Notes: generated by a model not told the origin, from the sequence alone. Numbered from the stretch's first letter, positions 28,451-38,099 are shown. The stretch: DNA of 64,000 bases from Rhodospirillales bacterium (GCA_021775095.1 JAJFII010000103.1:245597-309596), one strand, 5' to 3'. Numbers and translations: made by a program.

Positions 28451-28460
28451 TGGTATACCA
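28451..28460. promoter_or_regulatory. Putative GntR (FCD) operator TGGTATACCA between GGT-like gene and TTT system 2
   Basis: The same perfect palindrome as at 15792-15801. It is 80 bases from the start of the leftward GGT-family gene and 120 bases from the rightward tctC, so one bound regulator could control both. Confidence 0.6.
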
Positions 28461-28579
28461 CGAGATCAATGCATGACAAGGCGGGGTTGCTTCTGTCATG
28501 CTTGTTTTTAAATAATTGGGATTATTTCAGTGCCTGCGGCATTTCACCACCCGCAGGAAAAACTACAGGGAGAGAAAAA

Positions 28580-29554
28580 ATGAGAAAAGCGTTATTATCA
28601 TGCGTGTTCGCCGGCGTCGCCGTTGTCGGCATGTCCGGGTTTACACAAACAGCCCGGGCGGCGGAAATGCCATGCAGCACAGCCAAACTGATTGTGCCTT
28701 GGGGTGCCGGTGGCGGAACCCATATCCTGTTCACTTTGTTTGAGAAATCCATCCAAAACTTGGACGTATCGCCTAAATTAAAGGTTGTGACAATTAGTGG
28801 TCAGGGCGGCAACAAAGGTGCCAAAGAAGCAGCAAATGCCAAGCCGGATGGTTGCACCTTGTTCGCCATTCATCAAAGTGCATTCACCAGTTATTTGAAC
28901 GGTCGCATTGATTTCCATTTTGACGGGTTCGAGCCGATTGCTTTGGTAACATCTACCCCAGATATCGTTGGCGCTTCGACCAAAACAACGTGGAATAATT
29001 TCGCCGACATGAAGAAGGATGTTTTGGCAAATCCGGGAAAATATACGGTTGGTGCGACGTTTGGTTCGACCAGTCAGTTTTACTGGCAGGTTCTGGAATC
29101 AAAAACCGGGATGAAGTTCAAGTATGTTCCTTATGACGGAACGGCGCAACGGACCAAGGCGCTATTGTCCGGCACCATCGACTTAGGTGGCATAAATGTT
29201 GCGGCAAATCGCAAACACATTGAAGGGGGTTCGGTAAAGGCTTTTGCCATTGCCGCTGACAAGCGGTCACCCTTCCTGAAGGATCTGCCAACGCTTAAAG
29301 AGCTTGGTGTTGATATGGTTTATGCCCTTGATCGGGGAATTGTCGCGCCGAAGGGAACTCCTAAAGCCATCATCGATCATTGGGCAGGCATCATCAAAAA
29401 AGCAACCGAAGATCCCGAGTTGCAAAAAGCGATTGCTGCCAAAGGCACCGACCTTACTTTTGTTGGTCCAAAAGCCTACGCTGAGTGGGCAAAAGGTGCC
29501 TTTGCAATGCACGAAGAAATCGCCATTGCGACCGGCGCATGGAAAAAGAAATAA
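28580..29554 (+). CDS. TTT-system periplasmic binding protein (TctC family), system 2
   Basis: A 324-residue extracytoplasmic receptor. The signal peptide is MRKALLSCVFAGVAVVGMSG with likely cleavage after ARA-A, then the family start TAKLIVPWGAGGGTHILF. Later segments such as KFKYVPYDGTAQRTKALLSG and PTLKELGVDM are typical TctC. I start at the ATG at 28580, preceded by CAGGGAGAG; 37 upstream in-frame residues look non-coding. It shares only family-level similarity with the system 1 receptor, so the ligand probably differs. A stem-loop follows the gene, which may raise its mRNA level over tctBA. Confidence 0.88.
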   Translation: MRKALLSCVFAGVAVVGMSGFTQTARAAEMPCSTAKLIVPWGAGGGTHILFTLFEKSIQNLDVSPKLKVVTISGQGGNKGAKEAANAKPDGCTLFAIHQSAFTSYLNGRIDFHFDGFEPIALVTSTPDIVGASTKTTWNNFADMKKDVLANPGKYTVGATFGSTSQFYWQVLESKTGMKFKYVPYDGTAQRTKALLSGTIDLGGINVAANRKHIEGGSVKAFAIAADKRSPFLKDLPTLKELGVDMVYALDRGIVAPKGTPKAIIDHWAGIIKKATEDPELQKAIAAKGTDLTFVGPKAYAEWAKGAFAMHEEIAIATGAWKKK

Positions 29555-29582
29555 ATCTTTTTTCGTGATTATATGAGCCATT

Positions 29583-29606
29583 GCCCGGGTATTCTTTTAT
29601 CCGGGC
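29583..29606 (+). terminator. Intercistronic stem-loop after tctC of system 2
   Basis: GCCCGGGTA and TATCCGGGC form a nine-pair stem with one G-U pair around a TTCTTT loop. No T-run follows, so it is not a full terminator. Such hairpins after binding-protein genes often protect the upstream mRNA or reduce downstream expression. Confidence 0.5.
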
Positions 29607-29642
29607 CGTGGTCTCTTCGTTCCCTTTATTATGAGGTCTTTT

Positions 29643-30146
29643 ATGAGACGTCTAAATCAAGACGCGGTTATCGCGATCTTCCTTATCTTGGCGAGCGGTG
29701 TCCTCTTTTGGTCAACATTTAGCATTCGATCCCCGGATTACGGCGTCCTGGCACCCTCGGCGTGGCCACGGGTGATTATCATTGTGTTGGCTATTTTAAG
29801 TGTGATTTATCTTATTCAGTCCGTCGGCAAGGAACAACCCGCTGCCGATCAGAAGGCTCAGGCCGGTCGACAGCCCGGGGTTGCAGGCTGGTTGGTTTAT
29901 TGGAAGAACCCGATTTTTTGTTTTGTCTTGTTCCTGGTTTACCTTCTGACTTTACCCCTGTTGGGAAGTCTGATTGGCGGCGTTTCCTTTGTTTTTATTT
30001 TAATGAGTATTTTGGGCGGAATCTCCAAGGAAAATGTTCTGACCCATGCGACTCTGGCGCTGGCGACCGTCGGTGGTATGTGGATTATTTTTACCTACGG
30101 ACTTGAAGTTATTTTGCCCCAGGGCGTGATATTTTCGGCGTTTTGA
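29643..30146 (+). CDS. TTT-system small membrane subunit (TctB family), system 2
   Basis: A TctB-type protein of 167 residues with four hydrophobic segments: one near the N-terminus, a second after SAWPRVIIIVLAIL, and two at the C-terminus. I prefer the ATG at 29643 because GAGG lies six bases before it; an ATG at 29631 would add four residues. It is 18 bases before tctA. Confidence 0.8.
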   Translation: MRRLNQDAVIAIFLILASGVLFWSTFSIRSPDYGVLAPSAWPRVIIIVLAILSVIYLIQSVGKEQPAADQKAQAGRQPGVAGWLVYWKNPIFCFVLFLVYLLTLPLLGSLIGGVSFVFILMSILGGISKENVLTHATLALATVGGMWIIFTYGLEVILPQGVIFSAF

Positions 30147-30164
30147 TATGGCGGGATCGATAAC

Positions 30165-31853
30165 TTGGTAATTGAAAACGTTTTAGCGGCGTTAAATGAA
30201 CTGGCAACATTTCAAACCGCCCTCTTGATGATGATCGGCGTTGCCGGTGGATTGATCGCAGGTGCGATCCCGGGGTTTACAATCGTAATGGCTGTTGTCC
30301 TTACCTTGCCGTTTACCTTTGGCATGCCAGCCGTGCAGGGCATCGCGACGATGGTCAGTGTCCTTGTGGGGGGGCTTTCTGGTGGTTTAATGGCCGGGAT
30401 TTTGACCGGCATCCCCGGAACACCGTCGTCGGTTGCGACGACATTTGACGGATATCCCATGGCAAAAAAGGGCAACGCCGGTCTGGCCTTGGGGCTCGGG
30501 GTTTGGTCGTCTTTTTTCGGTGGTATTATCAGCGCGATCCTGCTGATGACCCTGGCGCCGCAATTGGCGCAGGTTGGGTTGGAATTTCAGCCTTGGGACT
30601 ATTTCATGCTGGTGATGTTCGCGCTTACCATCACCGCTTCATTGGCCGGCAAAAACCTGGTTAAGGGTTTGTTGGCTGGCGTAGTCGGGCTGTTGGTTCG
30701 GGCCGTTGGCGAAGATGAAGCCGTTGGTATGGCGCGCCTGAATTTTGGAAATGATGCGTTACTTCAGGGGTTCGATTTTATTGCCGTGTTGATCGGATTG
30801 TTCGCATTTTCCCGGTTGTTACACGATGTCAGAGATCCGGAATCCGCAAAACGACGGTTATCCGGCGGTGAAAAACAATTCACTGTAAATATCGAACATC
30901 TGCAAGCCATAAAAACGATTTTCAAACATTGGACCTTACTTATTCGCTCTTCGCTGATTGGTGTGTTTACGGGGGTGTTACCCGGCGCAGGAGGCTCAAT
31001 TGCAAATATTTTGGCCTATGATCAAGCCAAAAAGACCTCCAAGAACCCGGAAAAGTTCGGGAAGGGAACGCCAGAAGGCATAATTGCGCCGGAAAGTTCC
31101 AATAACGCGGTCGAAGGCGGTGCCTTGATGACACTGATGGCGCTGGGCATTCCCGGAGATGTCACGGCGGCGGTTATGTTGGGGGCACTTCTGGTCCATG
31201 ACATTGTTCCCAGCCCGACTTTCATTGCTGAAGAGCCGGTTCTTGCCTATTCCATATTCCTGTCGTTTTTCTTTGCCACTTTTATGATGTTGGGGCTGCA
31301 ATCGGGGATGTTGCGGGTTTTTGTGTTGGTAACCCGGGTGCGCATGTACATGCTGGCAGCGATTATTCTGGGGCTCTGTGGCATTGGTGTTTATGCCATC
31401 AACAACATCGAATTTGATCTGTGGACGTTGCTGTGGTTCGGCATTCTGGGTTTTTTGATGCGCCAGTTCGGTTTCCCGTTGGCGCCGATGATTTTGGGTG
31501 TGGTGTTAGGAAATATTGCCGAACTGAACCTGGCGCGGGCCATGGCAATTACCACCGATTTGACGCCGTTCGTGACCCGTCCGTGGGCCTTGTTCTTCCT
31601 CATCATTGCCATCTTCTCGGCCGTGTTCCCGATCTACCAGAATAATCGCGGCCAGGAAAAATGGACGTTGTTTTATTTGCCACTGGCCTGTTTCGCTGCT
31701 GCGGTCCCGTTATTTATGATGGGCGGGTTGCCGCGCCCCACTTTGGCCGCTCTTGTTGTTTTGTTTGGCGTTTATACGCTGTGGCGACGGGCTCAAAGTG
31801 GTTGGAAGTTAAGCCCTGCCGTTGCCGACGATGTAACAATTTCGGAGGAATAA
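30165..31853 (+). CDS. TTT-system large membrane subunit (TctA family), system 2
   Basis: A 562-residue TctA permease subunit, longer than system 1 by about 55 residues at the C-terminus. Signatures: GAIPGFTIVMAVVLTLPFTFG, ILTGIPGTPSSVATTFDGYP, GVLPGAGGSIANILAYDQAKK and PESSNNAVEGGALMTLMALG. The start appears to be TTG at 30165 (GGGATCGA upstream); no ATG fits. The gene is followed within three bases by a split TPP-dependent decarboxylase, so the transported compound is probably a 2-oxo acid or a precursor of one. Confidence 0.9.
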   Translation: MVIENVLAALNELATFQTALLMMIGVAGGLIAGAIPGFTIVMAVVLTLPFTFGMPAVQGIATMVSVLVGGLSGGLMAGILTGIPGTPSSVATTFDGYPMAKKGNAGLALGLGVWSSFFGGIISAILLMTLAPQLAQVGLEFQPWDYFMLVMFALTITASLAGKNLVKGLLAGVVGLLVRAVGEDEAVGMARLNFGNDALLQGFDFIAVLIGLFAFSRLLHDVRDPESAKRRLSGGEKQFTVNIEHLQAIKTIFKHWTLLIRSSLIGVFTGVLPGAGGSIANILAYDQAKKTSKNPEKFGKGTPEGIIAPESSNNAVEGGALMTLMALGIPGDVTAAVMLGALLVHDIVPSPTFIAEEPVLAYSIFLSFFFATFMMLGLQSGMLRVFVLVTRVRMYMLAAIILGLCGIGVYAINNIEFDLWTLLWFGILGFLMRQFGFPLAPMILGVVLGNIAELNLARAMAITTDLTPFVTRPWALFFLIIAIFSAVFPIYQNNRGQEKWTLFYLPLACFAAAVPLFMMGGLPRPTLAALVVLFGVYTLWRRAQSGWKLSPAVADDVTISEE

Positions 31854-31855
31854 CC

Positions 31856-32365
31856 GTGCACTGGTGGCAAGGCATTTATCAGGCTTTTAAGGATGCGGGC
31901 ATTCGCCAGGTGGCCTATGTGCCCGACGCCGGACACGCCAGGCTCATCGAAGCCTGTCATGCCGATAACCAGATGACGGCCATCTCGTTAACCACCGAAG
32001 AAGAAGGGGTTGGTGTGCTGGCGGGGGCTTGGCTGGGCGGCGACCGCGGCGTCTTGTTGATGCAATCGTCCGGCGTTGGTAATTGCATCAATATGTTTTC
32101 ACTGGCAAAAACCTGCCAGTTTCCCCTGGCGGTGTTCGTTACCATGCGTGGCCAGTGGCAGGAATTTAATCCCTGGCAGCTGCCGATGGGTTCAACCGTC
32201 GAACCGGCCATGAAAACAGCTGGATTTTCGGTCAACACCGTGGCCCAACCGCAAGACGTTGCCGCCTATGCGGAAGCCACACTCAACCATGCCTTCGTTG
32301 GTGGCGAGATGGCGGCTTTGTTGCTGCACCAGAAATTAACCCCCGTTAAAACCTTTGGGAAATAG
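31856..32365 (+). CDS. TPP-dependent decarboxylase alpha subunit (ComD/sulfopyruvate decarboxylase-like)
   Basis: A 169-residue protein equal to the pyrimidine-binding half of a TPP enzyme. The activating Glu lies in ISLTTEEEGVGVLAGAWLGG and GVLLMQSSGVGNCINMFSL follows, as in split sulfopyruvate/phosphonopyruvate decarboxylases. GTG at 31856 is preceded by GGAGGAAT, an excellent ribosome site, immediately after tctA. The partner half is the next gene. It should remove CO2 from a 2-oxo acid to give an aldehyde. Which acid is not known; genes for making sulfopyruvate were not found nearby. Confidence 0.8.
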   Translation: MHWWQGIYQAFKDAGIRQVAYVPDAGHARLIEACHADNQMTAISLTTEEEGVGVLAGAWLGGDRGVLLMQSSGVGNCINMFSLAKTCQFPLAVFVTMRGQWQEFNPWQLPMGSTVEPAMKTAGFSVNTVAQPQDVAAYAEATLNHAFVGGEMAALLLHQKLTPVKTFGK

Positions 32366-32374
32366 CGTCGTTCG

Positions 32375-32974
32375 ATGACAGCCTCCGCCACCACTTACCT
32401 CTTACGCCGCCGCCAGGTGGTAGAACAACTGCTCGACGACCGCGGCGATATGCTGGTCATTGGCGGGCTGGGGTCGACCGCCTGGGATATCACGGCGGCC
32501 GGCGACCATGATTTGTCCTTTCCCCTGTGGGGTGCCATGGGGGGCACCGTCGCCATCGGTATCGGTTTGGCGACCGCCCAGCCGAACCGTCGGGTGCTGA
32601 TAATCACCGGTGACGGCGACATGCTTATGGGGCTCGGCAGCCTGGCGACGGCGGCCCGCCAAAACCTGGAAAACCTGTCTGTTTGTGTCTTTGATAACGA
32701 ACACTATGGCGAGACCGGCATGCAGGCCACCCATACGGCAACGACCGCCGACCTGTCGGTAATTGCCACGGGTTGCGGGTTTCAAAACAGCTGCGAAGTG
32801 CGGAGCCAAAACCAATTGACCGACGCTGTTGCCAGGCTGCGCCGGGGCCCGGGTTTGCAATTTGCCTGTATTAAGGTTCGTGCCGAAAAACTGGATTTTG
32901 TTCTGCCGCCAAAAGATGGGGTATTCTTGAAATCCCGCTTTCGCCGGGCGTTGCTGGGCACGGACGTGGTTTGA
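32375..32974 (+). CDS. TPP-dependent decarboxylase beta subunit (ComE-like)
   Basis: A 199-residue protein equal to the TPP/Mg-binding half. The motif GDGDMLMGLGSLATAARQNL ... NEHYGETG is the classical GDG-N TPP site, and PLWGAMGGTVAIGIGLATAQP precedes it. The C-terminal 30 residues are basic and vary in the family. It starts nine bases after the alpha subunit, so a heteromeric enzyme is expected. The next gene encodes an aldehyde dehydrogenase that could use its product. Confidence 0.8.
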   Translation: MTASATTYLLRRRQVVEQLLDDRGDMLVIGGLGSTAWDITAAGDHDLSFPLWGAMGGTVAIGIGLATAQPNRRVLIITGDGDMLMGLGSLATAARQNLENLSVCVFDNEHYGETGMQATHTATTADLSVIATGCGFQNSCEVRSQNQLTDAVARLRRGPGLQFACIKVRAEKLDFVLPPKDGVFLKSRFRRALLGTDVV

Positions 32975-33108
32975 CGGCCATTTTCCCGACATGTCCTTGC
33001 ACTTGAATTGCTGTGTTCGTAAACTTTCTGACATTCGCAATTACCAGAAATTAACGGGTCCTGACCCTTAATAATACTGCAATCGATACCTTAACACGGG
33101 AGATCCCC

Positions 33109-34596
33109 ATGGCGGAACTTGAAAAATTACAAATGTATATGGATGGCGAGGGCCACGATCCGGCCTCCGGCAATTATATAGAAACGGCCAACCCCTTTAC
33201 CGGCAAATCCTGGGGCCTGGTTCCGCGCGGCAATGGGGACGATGTGGATGTGGCCGTTGGCGCCGCCAAACAGGCATTTGAATCGGGCGAATGGCCAAAA
33301 CTGACGGCGACGGCGCGTGGCCACCTGCTCCGAAAATTGGGAGATCTGATTGCTGAAAACGCCGACCGATTGGGAGAAATAGAAGTTAAGGACAACGGCA
33401 AACTCATTGCCGAAATGGCTCTGCAGACCAAATACGCCGCCCAGTGGTATTATTATTTTGGTGGCCTGGCGGACAAAATCGAGGGCAGTGTCCTGCCTAT
33501 CGATAAAGCCGATCATTTTACCTATACCTACCACGAACCGCTCGGCGTCATTGCCATGATTATCCCATGGAATTCCCCACTGCTGTTGTTATCCTGGAAA
33601 CTGGCGGCGGCCCTGGCGGCGGGCAATACGGTGGTCGTCAAACCCTCCGAGTTCACTTCCGCCTCAACCCTGGCCTTTGCCCAATTGGTCGAACAGGCGG
33701 GGTTTCCCAAGGGCGTGTTTAATGTGGTCACGGGCTATGGCCAGGAGGCCGGTGAGGCTTTGGTCGGGCATCCGGATGTGGCAAAAATCGCCTTTACCGG
33801 CGGTTCCCAGTCGGGCACCCGGGTCTATGAAAAAGCCGCCAGTGGATTAAAAAAAGTCAGCCTGGAGCTCGGTGGCAAGTCGCCGAACATTGTTTTTGCT
33901 GACTGCCACATGGAAAATGCCGTCAAAGGTGCCGTATCGGGCATATTTGCCGCCACCGGTCAAACCTGCATCGCCGGTTCCCGCCTGCTGGTGCAGCGAT
34001 CCATCCACGATGAATTTGTCGATAAACTGGTGGCCTTTGCCAAAACTGCCAAAATGGGTGACCCCATGTCCTACGACACCCAGGTGGGCCCGGTAACAAC
34101 GCCGCCCCAGTTCGAGAAAATATTGGGGTATATGGATGTCGCACGCGCCGACGGCGCGGACTGTGTGCTGGGTGGTCACAAGGCTGACCGCCCGGAATGC
34201 GGTGACGGCTGGTTTGTTGAACCGACAATTTTTACCGGCGTCAACAATGCCATGCGGATTGCCCAGGAAGAAGTATTTGGGCCGGTTCTGTCGGTTATCC
34301 CGTTCGATGATGACGACCATGCGGTCGCCATTGCCAACGACGTGATCTATGGGTTGGCAGCCGGGGTCTGGACGTCGGATATCCGCCGGGCGATCGAGAT
34401 CCCCAAACGGATCCAGGCCGGCACGGTCTGGGTCAATACCTATCGGGCGGTCAGTTACATGGCACCGTTTGGCGGTTATAAAACCTCGGGTCTTGGACGG
34501 GAAAGTGGCCAGGAAGCCATCTACGAATATCTGCAAACCAAGACCGTGTGGATCTCAACGGCAACGGAAACCGCCAATCCCTTTGTCTTGAGGTAG
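33109..34596 (+). CDS. NAD(P)-dependent aldehyde dehydrogenase
   Basis: A 495-residue ALDH-superfamily enzyme. Cofactor and catalytic motifs are complete: IPWNSPLLLLSWKLAAALAA, FTGGSQSGTRVY, ELGGKSPNIVF with the general-base Glu, GQTCIAGSRLLV with the nucleophile Cys and EEVFGPVLSVIPFDD. It lies 134 bases after the decarboxylase pair on the same strand, so it probably oxidises that aldehyde to an acid. The frame starts at ATG 33109 after ACGGGAG. Substrate specificity cannot be read from the sequence. Confidence 0.9.
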   Translation: MAELEKLQMYMDGEGHDPASGNYIETANPFTGKSWGLVPRGNGDDVDVAVGAAKQAFESGEWPKLTATARGHLLRKLGDLIAENADRLGEIEVKDNGKLIAEMALQTKYAAQWYYYFGGLADKIEGSVLPIDKADHFTYTYHEPLGVIAMIIPWNSPLLLLSWKLAAALAAGNTVVVKPSEFTSASTLAFAQLVEQAGFPKGVFNVVTGYGQEAGEALVGHPDVAKIAFTGGSQSGTRVYEKAASGLKKVSLELGGKSPNIVFADCHMENAVKGAVSGIFAATGQTCIAGSRLLVQRSIHDEFVDKLVAFAKTAKMGDPMSYDTQVGPVTTPPQFEKILGYMDVARADGADCVLGGHKADRPECGDGWFVEPTIFTGVNNAMRIAQEEVFGPVLSVIPFDDDDHAVAIANDVIYGLAAGVWTSDIRRAIEIPKRIQAGTVWVNTYRAVSYMAPFGGYKTSGLGRESGQEAIYEYLQTKTVWISTATETANPFVLR

Positions 34597-34648
34597 GCCG
34601 TTGCAATGATTCGTAACCGCGGACAAACGACCTACGGGTGTCGGTGTT

Positions 34649-35074
34649 ATGATTGAAGTGACAGATCAAATCGTTCTCGAAGACAATGAAATCGAAGAGC
34701 AGTTCATCCGCGCGCCGGGGGCTGGCGGGCAAAAGGTCAACAAAACCTCAAGCGCCGTGCAATTGCGGTTTTTTGCCCGCAAATGCCGAGCCCTGCCCAA
34801 CGCCGTATTCCTCCGGTTAAAAACCCTGGCCGGTCGGCGCATGGCGCAAAACGGTGATCTGATCATCACCGCCAGCCAGTTCCGCACCCAGGAGCAAAAC
34901 CGCCACGACGCCATGGACCGGCTTATTGCCTTGATCCGTCAGGCCGCCGTGCCGCCAAAAAAACGCCGGCCAACCAAACCGTCCAGGTCGGCCAAAGCCA
35001 AAAGAGTGGATAACAAAAAACAACGGGGCCATACAAAAAAAATCAGGGGACGGGTTTCGAGTTCTGACTATTAA
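34649..35074 (+). CDS. arfB: Ribosome rescue peptidyl-tRNA hydrolase ArfB (YaeJ)
   Basis: A 141-residue release-factor-like protein. It has the catalytic GGQ motif in RAPGAGGQKVNKTSSAVQLR and a long basic C-terminal tail (PPKKRRPTKPSRSAKAKRV and onward) that enters the empty mRNA channel of stalled ribosomes. It lacks the codon-recognition domain of RF1/RF2. Length and order match ArfB. It is not obviously linked to its neighbours. Confidence 0.92.
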   Translation: MIEVTDQIVLEDNEIEEQFIRAPGAGGQKVNKTSSAVQLRFFARKCRALPNAVFLRLKTLAGRRMAQNGDLIITASQFRTQEQNRHDAMDRLIALIRQAAVPPKKRRPTKPSRSAKAKRVDNKKQRGHTKKIRGRVSSSDY

Positions 35075-35205
35075 TCGGCAATCGCCACGTATCATTTACG
35101 TCGTGTTGTCGTCAGACATAAGGCGTTCCTAAGGCTGCTGTTTCCCTATAATGATAGACAGTGCGCGGGTTTTCAGGAATACTGGTAATCTGAGGAAAAC
35201 TGGCA

Positions 35206-38099
35206 GTGGCAAATCCCCAACATCGTATAATTAGTTATTGGATTACCGGAATTGGCCTGGCGGTAGGGATCTCATTTGGTCATTCCTCGGGCTGGACAGG
35301 AAGTTCAGAGCTCCACACGGCGATGGAGGCCGTAGCGACATTTTTGGCGGTGATTGTTGGTGCCATGGCGTTGGTACGATATTACACCAAAAAGCAGAGT
35401 ATATTCCTTCTGGTCGGAGCTGGTTTCCTTGGAACAGGGTTCCTCGACGGTTACCACACCCTTGTGACATCGACCTACTTCGAGCCGATGATGCCGTCCG
35501 ACCTTCCGGCTCTCATTCCCTGGAGTTGGGTCGCCTCTCGATTTTTCCTGGCTGTTTTTATGGTGCTGAGCTGGGTCGTCTGGAAACGCGAAGAGCGGTT
35601 GGGTGCGGCTGGCCGTCTTTCTGAGCGCGTGATCTACATTGGCACCATAATTTTCTCGCTAAGCAGTTTTTGTTTTTTGCTTTTGCCCCGTTGCCGAATG
35701 CGTATTACCCTGGAATTTTCTTTCAACGCCCCGAAGAGTTTATCCCAGCTTTTTTCTTTTTGCTGGCATTGGTTGGTTATCTGAAAAAGGGACACTGGCG
35801 AACCGATAATTTTGAACATTGGTTGGTCATATCGTTGATCTTCGGCTTCGTCAGTCAGGCCGTATTTATGTCTCATTCTGGCGCATTGTTCGACTTTGAG
35901 TTTGATGCCGCTCATACCTTAAAAAAGATGGGATATATTTGCGTCCTGATCGGACTTCTCGTAAGTATGTATGCGGCTTTCCAGGAAGTGGAAAAAACGT
36001 CCGCTCAATTAATCGAAAACACACGGTTGATCGAAGATGCCATCGAGAGTGTCGGTGTTGGCCTGATCATTTATGATAAAAACAACAGGTTTGTCATCTG
36101 CAATTCCTTTCATCGGGATTTTTATCCTGAAATTACTGATCGATTGGTCGCAAACGTACACCGACTCGATATCGTAAGTGAATATATCAAAAAAGCTCCC
36201 AACTATTACGAAAAAGCCGAACATACGCATGATAAGGAGAACCCTTCGCTCGAAATTCGACCCAAACTGACACGGAAATTGCCCGATGGACGGTGGCTGC
36301 AGATTACCGAAAAACCGACGCGAGACGGCGGGATTGTTGCCGTCAGAACGGACATTACGCAATTAAAGGAGCAAGAAGATACCCTACGCATGCATCTTGA
36401 AGATGCCGACAGGTCAAGAACAGCACTGGAAAAACAGGCTGAAGAGCTCGTGGTTTTAGCAGAAAAGCTCGAGAGCTTAAGAGTTATTGCGGAATCGGCG
36501 AGCACGGCGAAGTCAAATTTTCTGTCGACAATGAGCCATGAAATCAGGACCCCGTTGAATGGCGTTCTCGGATTAACCCAACTATTAAAAGATACAGACC
36601 TCAGCGAAGATCAGGAGAATAAAGTAAATACCATCCTTTCTTCGGGCCAAACCCTTCTTGCCATTATTAATGACGTGCTTGATATGAGCAAGATCGAAGC
36701 GGGCGGGCTTGAGTTGGAGAAAAAGGCTTTTTCCTTACACGGATTGGTTTCGACGATTACAACTCCGTTCCAGAGTTTGGCTGATGATAAAGGATTGGAA
36801 TTGGCTTTCCGCTACGAAATTGCACCAAACATGGTCGTCAAAGGTGACCCGGTTCGATTGCGCCAAATTCTTTGGAACCTAATGAGTAATGCGATTAAAT
36901 TCAGCGAACAGGGGCGTATTCTTCTGACCATTGGAGCGGTCGGTGAGGAAACGTCCGGAGATCAAACCATGCCAGCGCCAAAGTACCATCTATTGTACTT
37001 TGCAGTAGAGGATACGGGGCCGGGGATCGCGCTGGACCGGATTGATGCGATTTTTGATGCTTTTACCCAGGAAGATAACACGATAACCCGCAAATACGGG
37101 GGGACGGGTTTAGGTCTTTCCATCGTTAAACAATTAACCGACCTCATGGGCGGAAAAATCAAGGTCGACAGTGAACTCGGCAAAGGCACTAAATTTATTG
37201 CCACCATTCCGTTTGATGCTGCCACTGAAGAGGAAATTGAAGTTGTCTCGCTGCGGGCGGCTGTTATGGCGGACCGGAAAACCGAACCTCTCAATGTTTT
37301 AATTGCCGAGGACAATGAGGTGAATGCCGTCATTGTAAAAGCCTTTTTACAAAAGTTTGGTCACTCGGTGAAACATGTGGAAAACGGAAGACTAGCGGTA
37401 GAGGTGGCAAAGGAAGGTTGGGCCGATTTAATCCTCATGGATATTCATATGCCGGAGATGAATGGCATTGAAGCGACGCAGGCGATCCGGGCGACGGAAA
37501 CCGGAAAGACATTACCTATCGTTGGCCTTACGGCGGAAGCCTTTACCGAACGTCATGCGCAGTTCATAGACGCCGGAATGGTGGCTGTCTTAACCAAACC
37601 CTTTACCGAACAACAGCTGGCCGACACCCTTGCAGAAAATCGCTTAATTGACCGACGGAACAAGGCCCGCGACGAACCAGTCACCAAAGACCACGCCTCA
37701 GCCGACGGTGCGATTGGCGAGGTGCTGGTAAAATCCGATAACATCTCCCTATCCGGCGGCGATATTACCCCAATAGGGCATGAACAAAAATTAGCCGATT
37801 TCCGAAACCAATTGCCTGCAGAAGTGATATCCAGTTTGCTGGTGGAGGCACAAAGTTCACTTCAGAAACGCCTGGTTGAACTGCGGCAGGCCGTGCAGGA
37901 CGAGGATTTACAAAAGGTCCGCGACACTGCACATGCAATCAAAGGAGCCTGCGGATCGATGTTTGCAATGCGGGTTGCAGAACTGGCGGCCGAGATTGAG
38001 GAAAAGTCGACGGACATTGATGCCGTTCGTGATTTAATGGATAGATTTGAATTGGCAACGACTGAGGCCACCAACTGGTGGGCTGAGCAGTCAGCTTAA
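35206..38099 (+). CDS. Hybrid sensor histidine kinase, reading frame interrupted by a -1 shift
   Basis: A membrane sensor kinase of about 964 residues if the two overlapping frames (35206-35784 and the frame ending at 38099) are joined by a -1 shift near 35679. Order in the joined product: a MASE-like membrane sensor of about six helices (residues 1-250, with FLGTGFLDGYHTLV), PAS (about 275-390), HisKA with the phosphorylated His in STMSHEIRTPLNG (about 445), HATPase with NLMSNAIKFS and EDTGPGIA, a receiver domain with Asp in ILMDIHMPEMNG (about 746) and a C-terminal Hpt domain with His in DTAHAIKGACGS (about 910). Start GTG 35206 follows TGAGGA. The signal sensed is unknown. The shift may be programmed, a mutation or a sequence error. 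Confidence 0.8.
35673..35679 (+). other. Slippery heptamer T_TTT_TTG at the frame junction of the histidine kinase
   Basis: The heptamer is in the phase required for -1 tandem slippage (zero-frame codons TTT TTG). Slipping there changes the reading from SFCFLLLPRC to FCFFAFAPLPNAYY, which continues directly into the rest of the membrane domain and the kinase. The zero frame ends at 35784. I see no strong stem-loop just downstream. A T-run of six would also allow transcriptional slippage or a base-calling error. Confidence 0.45.

Noticed and set aside
28580..32974. Assigning the TTT2-decarboxylase-ALDH set to sulfolactate/sulfopyruvate degradation.
   Set aside because: The ComDE-like match is to the TPP fold only, and no sulfolactate dehydrogenase, sulfoacetaldehyde acetyltransferase or sulfite exporter adjoins it.
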